Below are positions 41,508-55,051 of a stretch of 64,000 nucleotides of DNA, one piece after another. Made by a program: the position numbers and the translations under genes. A model generated the notes under the pieces. The model was not told where the DNA came from. It did not search any database and was given only the letters and a program-made list of their open reading frames with translations. Every line of letters starts with the position of its first letter. Within the stretch, counting starts at the first letter, position 1. The stretch comes from Helianthus annuus (Eukaryota > Streptophyta > Magnoliopsida > Asterales > Asteraceae), in contig NC_035433.2 in assembly GCF_002127325.2 (NCBI RefSeq), forward strand, positions 11,336,645-11,400,644, in the 5' to 3' direction.

Positions 41508-44500
41508 TTACTCTGGCTTGACCTTATTGCCGTTTACCAATAATAAAAAGTCAAATCTTGATTTGTCAAATGCTTTGGTAAAAAGGTCGGCACGTTGGTC
41601 ATCGGTGTGGACCTTAACAACATCGATTAGCCTTTTATGAAAGCAATCACGAATGAAGTGATATTTGATGTCGATGTGTTTGGTCTTTGAATGCTGCACA
41701 GGATTTCTAGTGATCTATAAAGCAGCAGAATTATCAACGTAAATAGGAGTAGTTAGGAATTCAAAACCGTAGTCGCGCAATTGTTGTTGGATCCACAGGA
41801 CTTGGGAGCAACAACTTGAGGCAGCAATGTATTCAGCTTCGCATGTTGATGTAGCGACACAAGTCTGCTTCTTGCACTGCCATGTGACTAGGCGATTTCC
41901 TAAAAACTGACGTCCAGCCGTTGTGGATTTGCCGTCGATTTTGCATCCGCCAAAATCAGAATCACTGAAAGCGATCAAATCAAAGTTATTATCCCTAGGG
42001 TACCATAGACCGGTGTCAGGGCAACCCTTCAAATAACGAAAAATCCTTTTTACAGCTGCAAGATGTGAGGCCTTCGGGTTGACTTGATATCTTGCAAGAA
42101 GGCACGTTGGGTACATTATATCTGGTCTTGATGTTGTGAGGTACATAAGAGATCCGATCATTGCACAGTAGTATGAGGGGCTAACAGATTCACCCTTCAA
42201 GTCCGGAGTAATTCCGTGATTTTGCGGCAATGGGGTACCGATGGGCGTTGCATCAGACATCTGGAACCGGCTCAAGATGTCACCAACATATTTAGTCTGA
42301 TGGATGAATATCCCAGACTCAGTTTGTTGCACTTGTAGGCCCAAAAAGAAAGTCATTTCCCCCATAGCACTCATCTTGAATTTATCCTGCATAATGCGCT
42401 CGAAATTCCTACACAAAACATCATTAGTAGAACCAAAAATAATATCATCAACGTATACCTGTACCAGTAGAAGATCTCCATCTTGTTCTTTGATGAAAAG
42501 AGTACAATCGATAAGACCTCTTCGAAATCCATTCTCCAGCAGATAATTAGATAACGTTGCGTACCAAGCTCGTGGTGCTTGATGAAGACCATAGAGAGCT
42601 TTGTTGAGCAACCAAACCCGATCGGGATGGATAGGATCTTCAAAACCTGGAGGCTGTTCGACGTACACCTCTTCTTCAACCACACCAAGTAAGAATGCAC
42701 TCTTGATGTCCATCTGGTAAACCTTGAATCCTTTGGATGAGGCATAAGCCAGAAAGATCCGAATAGCTTCTAGACGTGCAACAGGTGCATAAACTTCGTT
42801 GTAGTCGATCCCTTCAATCTGACGAAAACCTTGAACGACTAATCTTGCTTTGTTTCGGATAACTACTCCACGGTCATCCTTTTCGAATTTGAAAACCCAA
42901 CGGGTACCAATCTTCTTGTAACCCGCAGGTTTCTCTACGAGTTTCCAAACACCAAGCTTCTGGAATTGTTGCAATTCTTCCTGCATTGCTTCCACCCATG
43001 AGTTATCTTTCATGGCTTCTTTCCAAGTTCTTGGCTCTTCCTGTGAGACATAACACGCGAAAGACCAATCATTTTGTTGCCCGGATTCTTGAATAGCTGC
43101 ATACAAGCCTGCATTGTTGTTGTTCCGCAACATGTTTCTTGTTTGAATGCCACTTTGTACATTTCCGATGATGTTTTGTTGAGGATGGGTATTATGAATC
43201 CTTGTTTCTAGATTATCTTGAACTGGAATATTTGTACCCAAATTGTTGAGATTGAGATCAACAACCAAATCAATGCCCGGAATTGACGAAGAGGATGATG
43301 CAGTAGCTTCAGCTGTTCTAGGGGCGTCCACTGGAGGAGTACCCTCTGAAGTACCATGAACTGCTGTTGTAGGGGCTTCTTGATCTGCATCTAGAAATTC
43401 ATCATCCTCTGAAGATTCGTTCAATTCGGCAGCATCGTGAAAATCCTCATTGTTGAGAACATTATTGTTCACTGAAGATGGTTCTTGATTTACAAGAATT
43501 GGACGAACCACCGGTGAAACTGTTGCGTTGTCACTCTCGAAAAACATCCTTGCCGCAACATTTTCTTCAACTGCTTCAACATTGATCGAATTGAAAAAGT
43601 CATCGTACTCAAACATCCAAGGCTGACCAGGACATTTGACTGGCAGCGTGTGCCTTTGAACTCTGACTTCAGACCATTCCTCGACCCTTTTAGTCTCTAG
43701 ATTCCAGACTCTTAAGTTCGGGGTGGCATACCCAAGAAAGGATCCCTCAATTGCTTTTGTCCCAAACTTTCCATTAGGATCGATTATAGTGCACGGAGCT
43801 CCAAACGGTTCAAGATATGACAAATCTGGTTTCCGTTTGTGAAGAAGCTCATAGCAGGTGTTGTTGTGCCTTTTGACTGTAAGGACTCGATTCAACGTGT
43901 AACATGCAGAGGCAATAGCTTGACTCCAAAATGGAATGGGCAACTGCGACTCTACCAACATTGTCCTAGCAGTCTCGATCAATGTGCGGTTCTTACGTTT
44001 AGCGACGCCATTCTGTTGTGGAGTATAAGCAGCACTAAATTCGTGAAGAATACCTTTTGAAGTGCAAAACTCCGCCATGGCATGATTTTTAAATTCTGTA
44101 CCATTGTCGTTGCGTATTCGTCTAACCTTCAACTTGTACAAATTCTCAATCTGAATGATCAAGTTTTTGATAATACCCAAGGTTTCACTCTTGTGTGCCA
44201 TGAACGCCACCCAAGAAAATCTTGAATAATCATCAGTTATCACGAGGCAATATTGATCATTCCGAATGCTTTTATGCTTGACAGGACCGAACAAATCCAT
44301 GTGCAAACATTCGAGCGGAACGGCCACCGTGTTGATCTTCTTAGTTGGGTGTCGTTTCTTTGTTTGTTTTCCTTTCTGGCACGAAACACAGACGTCTTGA
44401 AGATGGAAATTTTTAAGAGGAACACCATTCACCAATTCATTTGATACCAAATGATTCATTTTGTGTAAGTGAATGTGACCCATTCGTCTGTGCCAAGAGA

Positions 44501-44940
44501 TTGAGTCTTTTTTGTGGCTTTAGAAACGAAACAGGTTGCTTGTGCAGACGTAGTGATAGCTTGGCTCATATCAAGGACATACAAATCATTTATCCTTGGA
44601 GCAGACAAGAGAATCCATTCTTTTGGAATTTTGAAGCCGGGTTTCAGCACATAACATCCATTAGCATCAAAGTGTACTGAAAACTGCTTATCACAGATTT
44701 GTGAAATGCTGAGAAGATTGTGATCAAGTTGTTGCACAAAGTTGATCTTATCAAAGCTTACAACCCCGTTGGATATCATTCCTTCACCCGTAATATATCT
44801 GCCCTTATCTCCAGCAAAAGCAACATAACCTCCTCTAATAGATTTGACATCGTAGAGAAGCTTCATGTCGCCTGTCATGTGCCTGGATGCCCCACTATCA
44901 ACAATCCAATGACTACTGATAGTTCCTCCTGGAACACCCT
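41508..44940 (-). pseudogene. pol: Element C pol, broken in two places
   Basis: Minus-strand frames 44878-44456 (protease to integrase start), 44483-41715 (integrase, RT with YVDD, most of RNase H) and 41699-41508 (end). The first break is a frameshift just before the integrase finger (after FVSKATKK). The second is a TAG after YVDNSAAL. Residues of the integrase triad and the RT YVDD are kept, and the sequence is close to element A throughout. Confidence 0.92.
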
Positions 44941-44958
44941 GCTCATGAACTCACTTGA

Positions 44959-47900
44959 TTAGTTGGAGATAGGGACCCAAGCCATTGTGGTCTTGGGTCT
45001 TCCATTTTCATCAACAACAATAACTTCTATTCTTTGATGATTCGTAAATTGTGATGGTCCCCCTGATTCAATAACCGTTTTTGGTTTCCAGGTCTGTTTT
45101 ATTTTACCAGTGTTATTCTTTAAAATCTTAACTTCATGATTATCTGAAGTTTTTGGATTGTCTGGTTTGACAGAAACAGATGTTTTGTTAACCACATCGG
45201 TATTAATCGCCTTTCAATTTTCTTGACCTGTTGGCGTTTCTGTTTCTTTTCCCTTTCTTTTACAAGACGGGGATCTTGTTTTACAGAAAAAGATCGCTTA
45301 CGGTCAATTTGGTCACGGGGAACATCAACCTTTGCTTTCAACTTATGAAGATATGGACAATTTCGAATTATATGTCCAATTTCACCACATTCAAAACATG
45401 ATCTTCGTTCAACAAACCCCGAAGTATCATGTGAGTGTCTTGCCGATGGTGATGAACTTTGTGATCCCGAGGTACTAGGTTTCGAACTGTTTGATTCATT
45501 TCTTTTCAACACTGTTGCTTTCTTAACAAAATCTAAGTTAGATTTGTTTTCAAATGTTTAAATTTTGTCCGTTCCCTTTGATTTCACAAAGTCCACCTTC
45601 TTGTTCTTCTTTTGATTCGGCTTCCTTTGACCTTGAAACGGTAATTTTTCTTTTGGTTTAGTATGATTTTGCTGCTTTCTCTCAGTCGGTAATTTCTGAT
45701 TGCCGTATTGTTTTCGAACTTCGGCCTTTGGAATAGGAGGGCACTGTGTTACCGTAACATGTGATCCTGTCCTTCCCAAAAACTTACTTGTCGAATTTTC
45801 AAAGACTATGCTGATTAAAGATTGATTAACATTCTTAATAGGAAAATCTTTGTCAGAATAAATTTTTATCATCACCAACAAGAGTGTACAACAAATTCAC
45901 ACTCTTCGACTCTTTTGCAGACGAGGACTCGATTGCAACAGTCTTAGTGGGTTTTGCAGGAGGATCACATAGAATGTGATTCTCAAGAGGTATGTCCTCT
46001 TCTTTGATTTCCGCATCAGACTTTGCTGGGTTAGTATCATCGGATTCATCATCAGAAGAATCAGCATCCTCAATAATAACTGGAGGATCCTGATTTGTTT
46101 CAGCAGAAGACACACATGTATCTGCTGATACATCTGAATCTGATGATACTTCTTTCTTGTATCCAAGTCCTGTTGCAAATTCCTTAACATCTAGAGGAAC
46201 AGATGGTTCAAAGAAAGTTCTATCTTCCTCATCAGGCATGGCATCATAATTGTGTCTCACAGGTGGTGGACATTTCTTGTAACCTATGCATGTGACATCC
46301 CGTTTCTTTTTCTGAACATCGATGATGTGATCCAACACATAGCTAGAACTCAAATAACTGTCTAACTTAAGCTGGATCGCCTCACTTCCAGTTTTGACAC
46401 AAGCCATCTCTTTTTGCATTATCTCAAGGCGAGTTATATACAAATTTATATCAGTTTGTTTTCTGGAAACCATTTTTGTCAGTTCGGTTTTATCTTTCTT
46501 TAATTTCTCAATTACCGATTTAAACTCCTTTTCATGGTTTTCATAAAACATGTTGGCTTCAGTGCACTTCGAAAGATCCACAGTCAATTTCTAATTGTGG
46601 ATGAATGTCACATCATATTTCTCTTGCAAAGCCTCGTGTTTGCTTTGCAACTCACACCACTTATCATTCAATGAAACATGTTTGTCTTGCAAGTCAAACA
46701 AACTAGCTTGTAAAGCATCATGTTTGCCTTGCATCACAGACATGTTTGCCTCTAAATCAGCACATTTACCACTCAATCTATCACAATTATCACAAATAAC
46801 AGCAGTGGGTTCATCGACACATACCTGACTTGACGAACTGTCGACATTAGCCATAAAGGCTGAATGGAGAGAAGACGAAGAATAAGCAGCTTGATCCACC
46901 AAAATAGATCTTCTTTGAGTTCCTGCTGCAGCTTCTTCCAAAGCTCATCAATATCTGCATCGACTGACGCACTTGATGTCTCACCCACATGATCATCACC
47001 TGAACTCGAGGATTCTTCATCTGAACTTCTACTGTAACCAGAAGAGTCTTCATCCTCAGAAGATTCACCACCATTGGCGGAAGATTCTCCACCACTGGCG
47101 TGATTTTGATCCTTCACAACCTCAGCAAAACAGGCTGTTCCATCCGGAGCATCACTACTCAACTGAATTGACCAATCACAACCTTCATCTACTTGAACCA
47201 CAAGTGCCTGGTTGGCATTTGATGGTCCTTCTTGACTTTGATTGTTGACAGGTATCAACGTACGCTCATTGTTCATGTTCTGATTCTGCTGGTTGCCTTG
47301 GTTTCTGAAAGGATTCTGGTTCCCATGCTGTGCTGGCCTTGTACATTCCCTTTTAAAATGACCCCGTTCACCACAATTAAAGCACTTAACAACTTGCTTA
47401 TCGAACCCATACTTGGTGTCTTTCTTGCTTTCCAAGCTGGTTCTGCCCGTTCTCTCCATGAAATCCTTTGCTCTCCTTACAGCACTTGCAAAGGCCCATT
47501 TGATATCCATCAAATCCATCTCTTCCTTGTCAATCTGCTGATAGTCTTCTTGTGTCAGATTAATGTTGCCAATCTGACCTTCCACTAACCCACAATACAC
47601 GCTCACCAAAGTGTTCGGCAGCTCCATATGTTCCTTTGCTACTTCCACACTGACTTTTGAAAAGCTTGAGGTGTCGAGCCGTACTTTATTTGGCTTAGAT
47701 GGCTGACCAGCAGCAGATGATGTACTTCCATAACAAGCTTGTTGTTGAGCAGGAAGTGGATTCCCATATAGATCAGTTGCTATGGTAGATGGCCGAAATA
47801 CTTGCTGTTGAGGAACTGGCTGAAGAGGATTTCCATACAAGTCTGTGGTTGGAGCTGGCTTGACATGAACCTGTATCTGATTGCCATAAAGATATGTGCT

Positions 47901-48792
47901 CGTGACAAATGCCGTCTGAAGAGGAGCATGAGAGACTGGTCTTGCAGAAGAGGTGCTGGAGGTTCCATAATACATTTCTGGATTCTGTGGAACTGGAACC
48001 TTCTTTGCCTTCAAAGTTTCTTCCTGATCTTTATTCTCCAAAAGCTGCACGAAGTCATTGATGTTGGTAGTAGCCAAAACCCCGTTGTATTTCAGAATCT
48101 CCAAGAAACTATTCCATTGGGGTGGCAGAGCATCAGCAAACTTCTTCACTACCTCCACTGGAGTCGTCACTACCCCAAAGTTGCCCAACTCAGTAAGCAA
48201 ATGATAAAACCGACTTGTCATATCTCCCAAAGACTCCTTATCCATACACGTGAAGCCATCAAATTCTTTCTTGAGTAGATCATGTCGCAATTGATGTGTT
48301 GCTTCATTTCCTACCCCTCTGGTCTTCAACGCATCCCACAACTTCTTTCTCGTCTGGAAACTGACAAATTGATGGTAGATATCTTTGCTTCAACGCATCC
48401 CACAACTTCTTTTTCTGATCTTCAGGAAGATCGGCAAATGTAGCAGCAGATGAAGCAGCAACCTCTATCGTTTGATCAAAATCTGTGGTGAAACGTAGCC
48501 ACAATTCTGTATTTTGCCCAAGCATGTATGTGTAGAACCTATCAACCCATCCCGGATACTCATTTAAGTGCATCAACTTTGGAGGCCGATTCAAACTTCC
48601 GGTTTCGCTCTCGCTCAATAAAATGCTTTGAATATTAGGGGTCTGATTTGATACGAAAGCCCATTGACCGGTTGATATAGCGTTTGTTTGCGAAGAAACG
48701 GATACGGGAGATTCGGCCCATGAAGGAGATAAACTAGTATTTCTGTACTTTCCCTCATCCGGAGACGGAGTACCCCACCAACGTGGATTCAT
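44959..48792 (-). pseudogene. gag: Element C gag, multiple frame breaks
   Basis: The minus-strand start is MNPRWWGTPSPDEGKY at 48792. Breaks: a local rearrangement near 48330-48410 that duplicates 'acgcatcccacaacttctt' and replaces capsid codons; a frameshift near 46935; TAG at 46591-46593 where A has CAG; frameshifts near 45870 and 45215; and a stop near 45558. Both CCHC knuckles (CFNCGERGHFKREC and CFECGEIGHIIRNC), the TD-x-YGNP repeats and the coiled coil can still be read. It ends AWVPISN. Confidence 0.9.
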
Positions 48793-48889
48793 TTTTGATA
48801 AAGAAAAGTGAATACCTGAAAATCACACCTCAAACAAACAGTTAAACAACTAGTGCAAACCTTCTGTTTAGAAATTATAAGTGTTCCGA

Positions 48890-49360
48890 CGAAACAAGTT
48901 TCCACGAAACAGACTTTGTTATTTTTACGAAACAGATTTTAAATTATGTGTTTGACGAAACGCTTTTGAGCTTCCAATGACGAAACGGGCCCAATACTTG
49001 TGCGACGAATCAAAAGCTCAACGAAACAGATTTTTCACTTTGGGCTTCGACGAAATAGATTTACCACTTTGGCCCACTTATGATTGATGAAACAAGTATA
49101 TCACTTTTGGCTCGACGAAACAATAGGGTCCTTTTGGGCTTTAACCTTGACGAAACGGCCCAAGAACAAGAGCCCAATACTACTCGACAAAACAAGAAAA
49201 CAATTCACGCTGACGAAACAGAATATTTTTCTCTTGGGCTTTCGGCGAAACACAGGCCCAAATGGTCGACGAAACTGACACTTGTTTCGCCGATAATGTT
49301 GATGACGAAACTGAAATTTTGTTTCGCCGATAATCCTGTTTCGTTGAGTTATGTTTCGTC
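48890..49360 (-). repeat. Leader motif array of element C (CGACGAAACA)
   Basis: Many copies of (T)(C/G)ACGAAAC(A/G) in one main orientation between gag start and PBS. The same motif is clustered in this element's U3. Elements A and B have a different motif at both places. Confidence 0.88.
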
Positions 49361-49819
49361 AAAAAGGTAACTGGGTTGGTAAACTTTTCAACTTTATCTT
49401 AACCTGACACACACAGACATGCTTTCGGCTCAGGACATACCCATTTCACCAAACAAGTATGGTGTGAATATTTTAATGAAATATCTCTTTCCAAAGCACA
49501 AACAACTTTCACAACTAATCTTCTAAGGATCAAAAAGTTGTTTTTATGAAGAACACTTGAAGATTATATGAATATATGAAGAACACAGTTACTTTTCCGG
49601 TGAATTTTAACTTTCTGAACACAAGTTTTGCTTAAAAATGTTTAATAAAAAACCCATAACTAACATGTGAACATGAGAAATAACAAGGTTTTTAACAAAA
49701 CACAAAGCAAAACAACAAGATTAAACCCGATTTTAAGATGTTTTTCCAGAAGAAGATAAACTTTATAAACCCGAAAAACAACCAAGAACACCTCGGTTTT
49801 AACAAGGAGAAGAGCCAAG

Positions 49820-49831
49820 GCTCTGATACCA
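49820..49831 (-). other. Primer binding site of element C
   Basis: On the minus strand TGGTATCAGAGC lies two bases inside the 5' LTR. Confidence 0.95.
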
Positions 49832-49833
49832 CT

Positions 49834-50464
49834 TGTAGGTCTTGCTAGGAGGATCTAGTCGCCTAATCCTTGTATACAAACCACCTCGGTTGTGCGGAAT
49901 CCAACTGAGATAGCAAACCGAAATAGAACACGCAATTAAACGACGCACAAGATTCACCGATTAACACCTCTGTATTAATACGTATGAAAGGTCTTTTACA
50001 ATGCAATGTTTACAAATGTATTCTGTAAACTCTCAAAGTTCTCTGGTGTGTGTGTGTTTGTGCTCTCTGAGTTCTCTAGTGTTCTCTCTCTTGTGTCTAT
50101 CTAGTTCTGAGTTGAGACTGTCTATTTATAGCACCAGACACCACGAAACGGAACTGAACTCGGCGAATCAAACCAACATCGACGAAATGGAAACAAGTGA
50201 CGACGAAAGGGAAACAATATCGACGAAACATTCTGTTTCGTCGACTTCTCACTTGTTTCGTCGTGTATGGGCTTGGGCCCAATTGTGTTTTGCCGAGATG
50301 CTTCAGCCCAAAGCCTTGATTCGTCGATCTGTTTAGCCCAAGGACTAGTTCACAGTCCTTTGTTCTCTTGGCCCACTTGAAGTCTTCTTGCACACGACGG
50401 AGGAATATCGTTGCAAAGCCGAGTCGCGTTATGTCGAGTCGCGTCCACAAATCGTGTATCAACA
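49834..50464 (-). repeat. Element C 5' LTR (right in window)
   Basis: Pairs with 39165-39794. Followed by the target duplication GATTT. Confidence 0.93.
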
Positions 50465-51179
50465 GATTTAGGTCCCTCATCCTGTTGTTATGATGTTGGC
50501 TCCTCTTGTTAAGATGAAATACAAACAATTACGATAAAGTTTTGAAGTAGCACAATGATAATTACTTTTGTTCCAGCATAGTTACTTTAGTTATTGGTAA
50601 CATACGCACGTTAAATTGTTTCTCACCCGAAATTTTAATTTTTTACTTTCCATTAACAATTAACTTCTAAAGGTGAAATAAATTTTCTTTTGAAGTGTTT
50701 CGGCAACTCTTCACTTTCAAAAATTTCATTTATTAGTTCAAACCACCCAATTATAAACTCAAGGTTGTTAGCTCGGAATGAGAGATAAATAAACGAAAGC
50801 AATTAAAAGGACACCAATGAACATAAAAGGAAGTAATTAGTTTAAATTTTTACTAAAGTCACGTGCCATTACTTATATTAACCAACGAACATAAGGCTAC
50901 ATGGTGTGGTGCCCGTCCTTCCTTGGAGGATGATCCGCCACCTAGGTGTCACATCATAGTCCTCTCAAGGATGATCCATTCTCCAAATTTAGGGGAAATG
51001 GGAGGATGATTCTAGATGATCCTACCCAATCACTTTTTTATTTTTTTATTTTTTTAATCTTCCACTTTTTTTAACATTTAACAAATAAATTAAGAAAATA
51101 TTTTCATTAATATTAAAAAACATTACATAAACTTAAAAAAAAAATCCTAATAAATTAAAAAAAATAAACTTAAAAAAAA
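50465..51179. other. Duplicated block copy 2, non-coding part after element C
   Basis: Collinear with 24568-25284. No gene was recognised. Confidence 0.75.
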
Positions 51180-51750
51180 TCAACCACTTTGATGCTTCTT
51201 CATGATGTCGTTTTGTAGTTTTATCAAAGTCGAACGTTTCGGCTCAGGATAATTATCAACATCCATCGTTAGTATTTCCCATTCCTTGAGCCGAATCTTT
51301 TCATCGGACAATCTATTTTTTTCTCCCGCCACGCGTAACTTTTCTCCCGCTAGGCGGGACTTTTCTTCGATGGCCCGCTCCTTCGCCTTCACCTTTTGGG
51401 CCGTGACCTCAGTGCACGTTTTAAATTGTGTCATAAACTCGTCCATCTTCTTTGATCGTTCGGGTTGCGTCGGGTTCGGTTCGGGTTGAAAGGGTTGCGT
51501 CGGGTTGAGAGGGTTGGATATTAAAAGCACCCTGCATCATCAATTGTTGTAGGGCTTGACTTTGTTGTGGTTGAGCAAAAATGTTCGGTGTGTTTTGGAA
51601 CGCAGCAAAGGCATTTGAGGAATATTGATAGAATTGGTTCGGTTCTATCATCGGATAGTATCCCAGAACCGAGAAAACATTCGGGATGTTCGGTTGGGTC
51701 GGGTTGTTCGGGTTTTTGGGGTTGTTCGGGTTGTTGAAGGGATGGCAGAA
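51180..51750 (-). pseudogene. PIF/Harbinger-type accessory protein remnant, copy 2
   Basis: Minus-strand frames give NPNNPKNPNNPTQPNIPNVF, then IEPNQFYQYSSNAFAAFQN and LQQLMMQGAFNIQPSQ, and after a shift KKMDEFMTQFKTCTEV with a coiled coil and the C-terminal KLQNDIMKKHQ. The order matches the N- and C-terminal ends of Harbinger-associated SANT-like proteins with the central domain removed. Better preserved than copy 1. Confidence 0.5.
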
Positions 51751-52239
51751 TATAAGTTTATAAAAGTGGAAGATGTTTATAAAAATGAGAGAGAGATGAG
51801 TTGTGGTAGATGAAAAGTGAGAAAATTGGTCTAAAAATGAGGGTTTTATATAGTTTTAGTGGATATTTTGTTAAAAATTAAAAATATTACTGTCAGTTTT
51901 TAAATTGAAGAGCAAACTTCCATTTTGCTCCCTGTTGTTTGGTCACTTTAACGGTTTTGCCCCAAACCTTTAAAAATAGTCATTTTGCTCCCTGATCTAT
52001 TTAACCTATATCTATTTTGCTCCCCGCCTCTAACGACATCCATTTGCAACGTTAAAAACAGTCACATGCCCCTCATATGAGGGACATTTTAGTCTTTTTC
52101 CATATTTTTGATATTTTATTATTATATATAATAATACATATATAAAAACAGACATACAATTTATCTCTCTATATTTTCTCTCTCTAGATGCCCTCTCCTA
52201 CATCAATCAGCCTCCCCACCAACAACCACCATCCTGCAA

Positions 52240-53026
52240 TGATAGGATCTGGGGATCATCATGATTGTGTTTGTTTGCATAAAACGAATAAGTGCAGCGG
52301 AAATGAGTAGCAAACTTTGTAAACATAATCAAAAGAAAGTATAGATTGATAAACAATTGCTATTTCATTGAGTCAAAAGATTTACAATAGAAAGCAAATG
52401 ATTACAGCAAGCTTACAATCTAAACTCCCCCTCAGCCTGATACACCAGAGTTGGTTGCACAAGATGAAAGGATGAATTGAGGAGAAGATCTCACTCAAAA
52501 CGATCAAATATAACAGTACAGAATACTGTCATATTTATAGGCAAACCAAACTACTGATCTACCTCAGCTGACGTCACCATGATAGTGACATCTAACGACC
52601 TAACAAACTATAAATACTGTTCTATACAAACTACTGACATGCAACATCTGATAAGTAATAAAATGTAAAGCTAAGGAAAACTACTGCTTCACGTTCCACT
52701 GTTGTAGCCTTAGTATAGATGTTGAGTCTTCAGTGCTTTCTTCAAAGGTGATCAGTCTTTGGGAGGGCAGTGCTTGAGTCTTCAGTAGTACTTAGGAAAC
52801 AGCAGTAGATAGAGCAGCAGTGTTTGTCTTCAGCAGTCTTTAAGGTATCATCAGTGTTTGGTTCATCAGTTGTTGTAGTTTGAGCAGCACTTAAGATTCA
52901 TCAGCTGTTAGAAAACCACTGTCAAGGGGAGAGCATAGGGTAAACTGCTGCTTATTGATGGTCCACTGATGAGATCCGGTTTTGGCTTTACATTATTTGT
53001 TCCTCTGTTAGGGTTCAATCCCAACA
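52240..53026 (-). repeat. Element D 3' LTR (left in window)
   Basis: Pairs with 57065-57851 with few differences. It contains many CAGCAGT and CAGTGTTT-type phrases around 52750-52960. Confidence 0.92.
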
Positions 53027-53062
53027 ATCTCCCCCTGGAACTGATAATTCCAAAACCCTTCC

Positions 53063-55051
53063 TTATTCAGGACCTTTATTACTCATCAAGAGTGCCTTAG
53101 CTTGTTCCTTAAATTCAGCTTCAAATTCTTTGGCACTCTGGTCATCTTCATCCCTGCACAGTGAAAGCTCAAGGAGATCCTGCAAATCTTTAACACTAAG
53201 GCCTAGTGCTTCTTTCCTTGATATGTGCTTCACCTCACCATTGGATCTGAGCAATGTCAATACGTGGGTCTTTTGATCAGACTTCCACTTTAGTATTTTT
53301 GAATCCAATGGGTTTCTTGAGAGAGAATTATTATCTGATGAGTTGAGGGATAATGGCCTTGTAATGACAACTTTGAGCAGTGTCTTGAGATTTTGCTGTT
53401 TCTTGTTGTTCTGCTCTAAGTGTCTAAAGAACCATCTTTATGATATATTTCTCTGAAGCTTGGTCTTCTTTTGGTATTTTTGCATCCATCTGCTTTGTTT
53501 CCTTCTTTGATAAAGGATGGCAGTGGTTGATTTAGTGGGGATGACAGTGGTTGTGGTGTGTGTTGATGTGGTATTGGTGGCAGTTGTTTGGGTGACAGAT
53601 GTTGTTAATGCTAGGACTCTTCTTTAATGAAGTACCAACCTCTTCTTTTTCTTTTTGCAGAATTATCTTTTTCTCAACCAAAGTTCTGCTCACATCCCTT
53701 ACCCTTTTAATATCAGCAGTGGTTTTGAGACCAGCTGATTTGACTTGAATGATCCTCATTTGTGTATCTTCATCATCTGCTTGAATTTTCAGGGTTACAT
53801 CACCTCCCTTTTCCTTTTCTTTGACAGATGTTTCAGCAGAAGCTACTGAGAGATTTTCCTCAGAGTCATTTTCTCCCCCTTTTTGGCATTATCAACTCTT
53901 TCGAAGATAGGTGCAGGGGTTGAAATAAATTCCATAACTCATTTGCAGCAGGTGCTTGTGGTGGAGCAAGTGCTTGAGTTGGAACAGCAGTGGGTTGCAC
54001 CATTTATACTGTTAACAACTGTTGCAGCATTTCTTTGATCTCTGCAACCGAAGTATCCAGTTTTTCGACATGTTCCGTCAATTCCAGGTACTTTAAACCA
54101 TCACCCAATTTAATGGGATCATCTGATTTCCCACTAGTAGTGGTTTTATCAGTGGTTGAGGTAGGAGTGTACTCCAAACATTAACCACTGATGCCCCTTT
54201 TTCTTGGTACTGGGGACTTCTTTCTTCATAATGAGAAACACCGTTTAGTGAACCAGTGAAGACTGGATACACACGAGTTACCAGTGAAGAATTTGCCTTC
54301 AAGGAAGTCTTATTGATGAAACTACTGTCCAAATGCAAACCAGTGGGTTCAGCACTTGTAGTTGCTGATTCACTTGAATTACCACCATGAGTTACTTGTA
54401 ACTCAAGGGGTGTAACCTCCTCAGTTGTTGCTGGGATAGCAGAGGTATAAGCATCAGACTCAGTTACTTATTGGAGTATACTCTTAGTGATAGGTGGTTG
54501 AGAGGAACTGATTTATGTCTGAGGTATATCCAAAGCATGCAACAAGGTCATTATTGATGGTGGTATTTGTGAAATGATGATGGGAGTTGAAAGTGAATTT
54601 GCCCCGGGCAGTGGACTGTGGATGATGAAATCAAATGATTCCAGAGCATCATAATTTGGTGTCCCTGTTCTTACAACCTGTTCTTTTTGAGAAGAAGCAG
54701 GAGGAGTTTGAGGCATGGGTTGAGACCTTTCTACCATCTTGCTGTGAGGAAGTAGCAGCAGTGGTTTATAGTGACTTTTGTGTTGTCACTGGCAGTTGCC
54801 CTAGGATCTCATCTTCCGGAGTTGCCTTTATTGTAGGTTTGGGGGGTTTTTGAATTTTCTTTTGTTTTGGTGGATTTAGGTGTGGGTTTCACAATAGTTG
54901 TTTTGCTGCTGTGATCACCTTGAGCAATGGGCTCAGCAGCAGATACCTGAGGAGCAGTGTTTGCTGCTAAATTCTGCTCAGGAACCTCTGCTTGTGTTTT
55001 GGAAATAATGGTTTCAACACACTTTAGAGATTTATTGAAAAAAAAATTCAA
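53063..55051 (-). pseudogene. Degenerate reading frame of element D, no known enzyme domain
   Basis: Minus-strand pieces: QAEVPEQNLAANTAPQVSAA and a Lys/Pro/Thr-rich part (54809-55051), a Ser/Pro-rich piece (54513-54737), RVRDVSRTLVEKKIILQKEK (53532-53759), and a C-terminal piece KTHVLTLLRSNGEVKHISRK with EALGLSVKDLQDLLELSLCR (53063-53308). They lie in order but in different frames with stops. The C-terminal piece is well formed and may be a lineage-specific protein carried by these elements. No function can be given. Confidence 0.5.

Larger units (their letters stand above)
39165..50464 (-). mobile_element. Element C: full-length but decayed copia element, minus strand
   Basis: LTRs at 39165-39794 and 49834-50464; target duplication GATTT (39160-39164, 50465-50469); empty site in copy 1 at about 24567. 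The inside is close to element A along gag, pol and the 3' tail, but U3 and leader are unrelated to A and carry CGACGAAACA motifs instead. Gag has several frame breaks and pol two. It is older than A and B judging by LTR differences and gene damage. Confidence 0.95.

Noticed and set aside
53063..53308. Complete small gene in element D
   Set aside because: It is the C-terminal end of a longer decayed frame and has no independent upstream signals.
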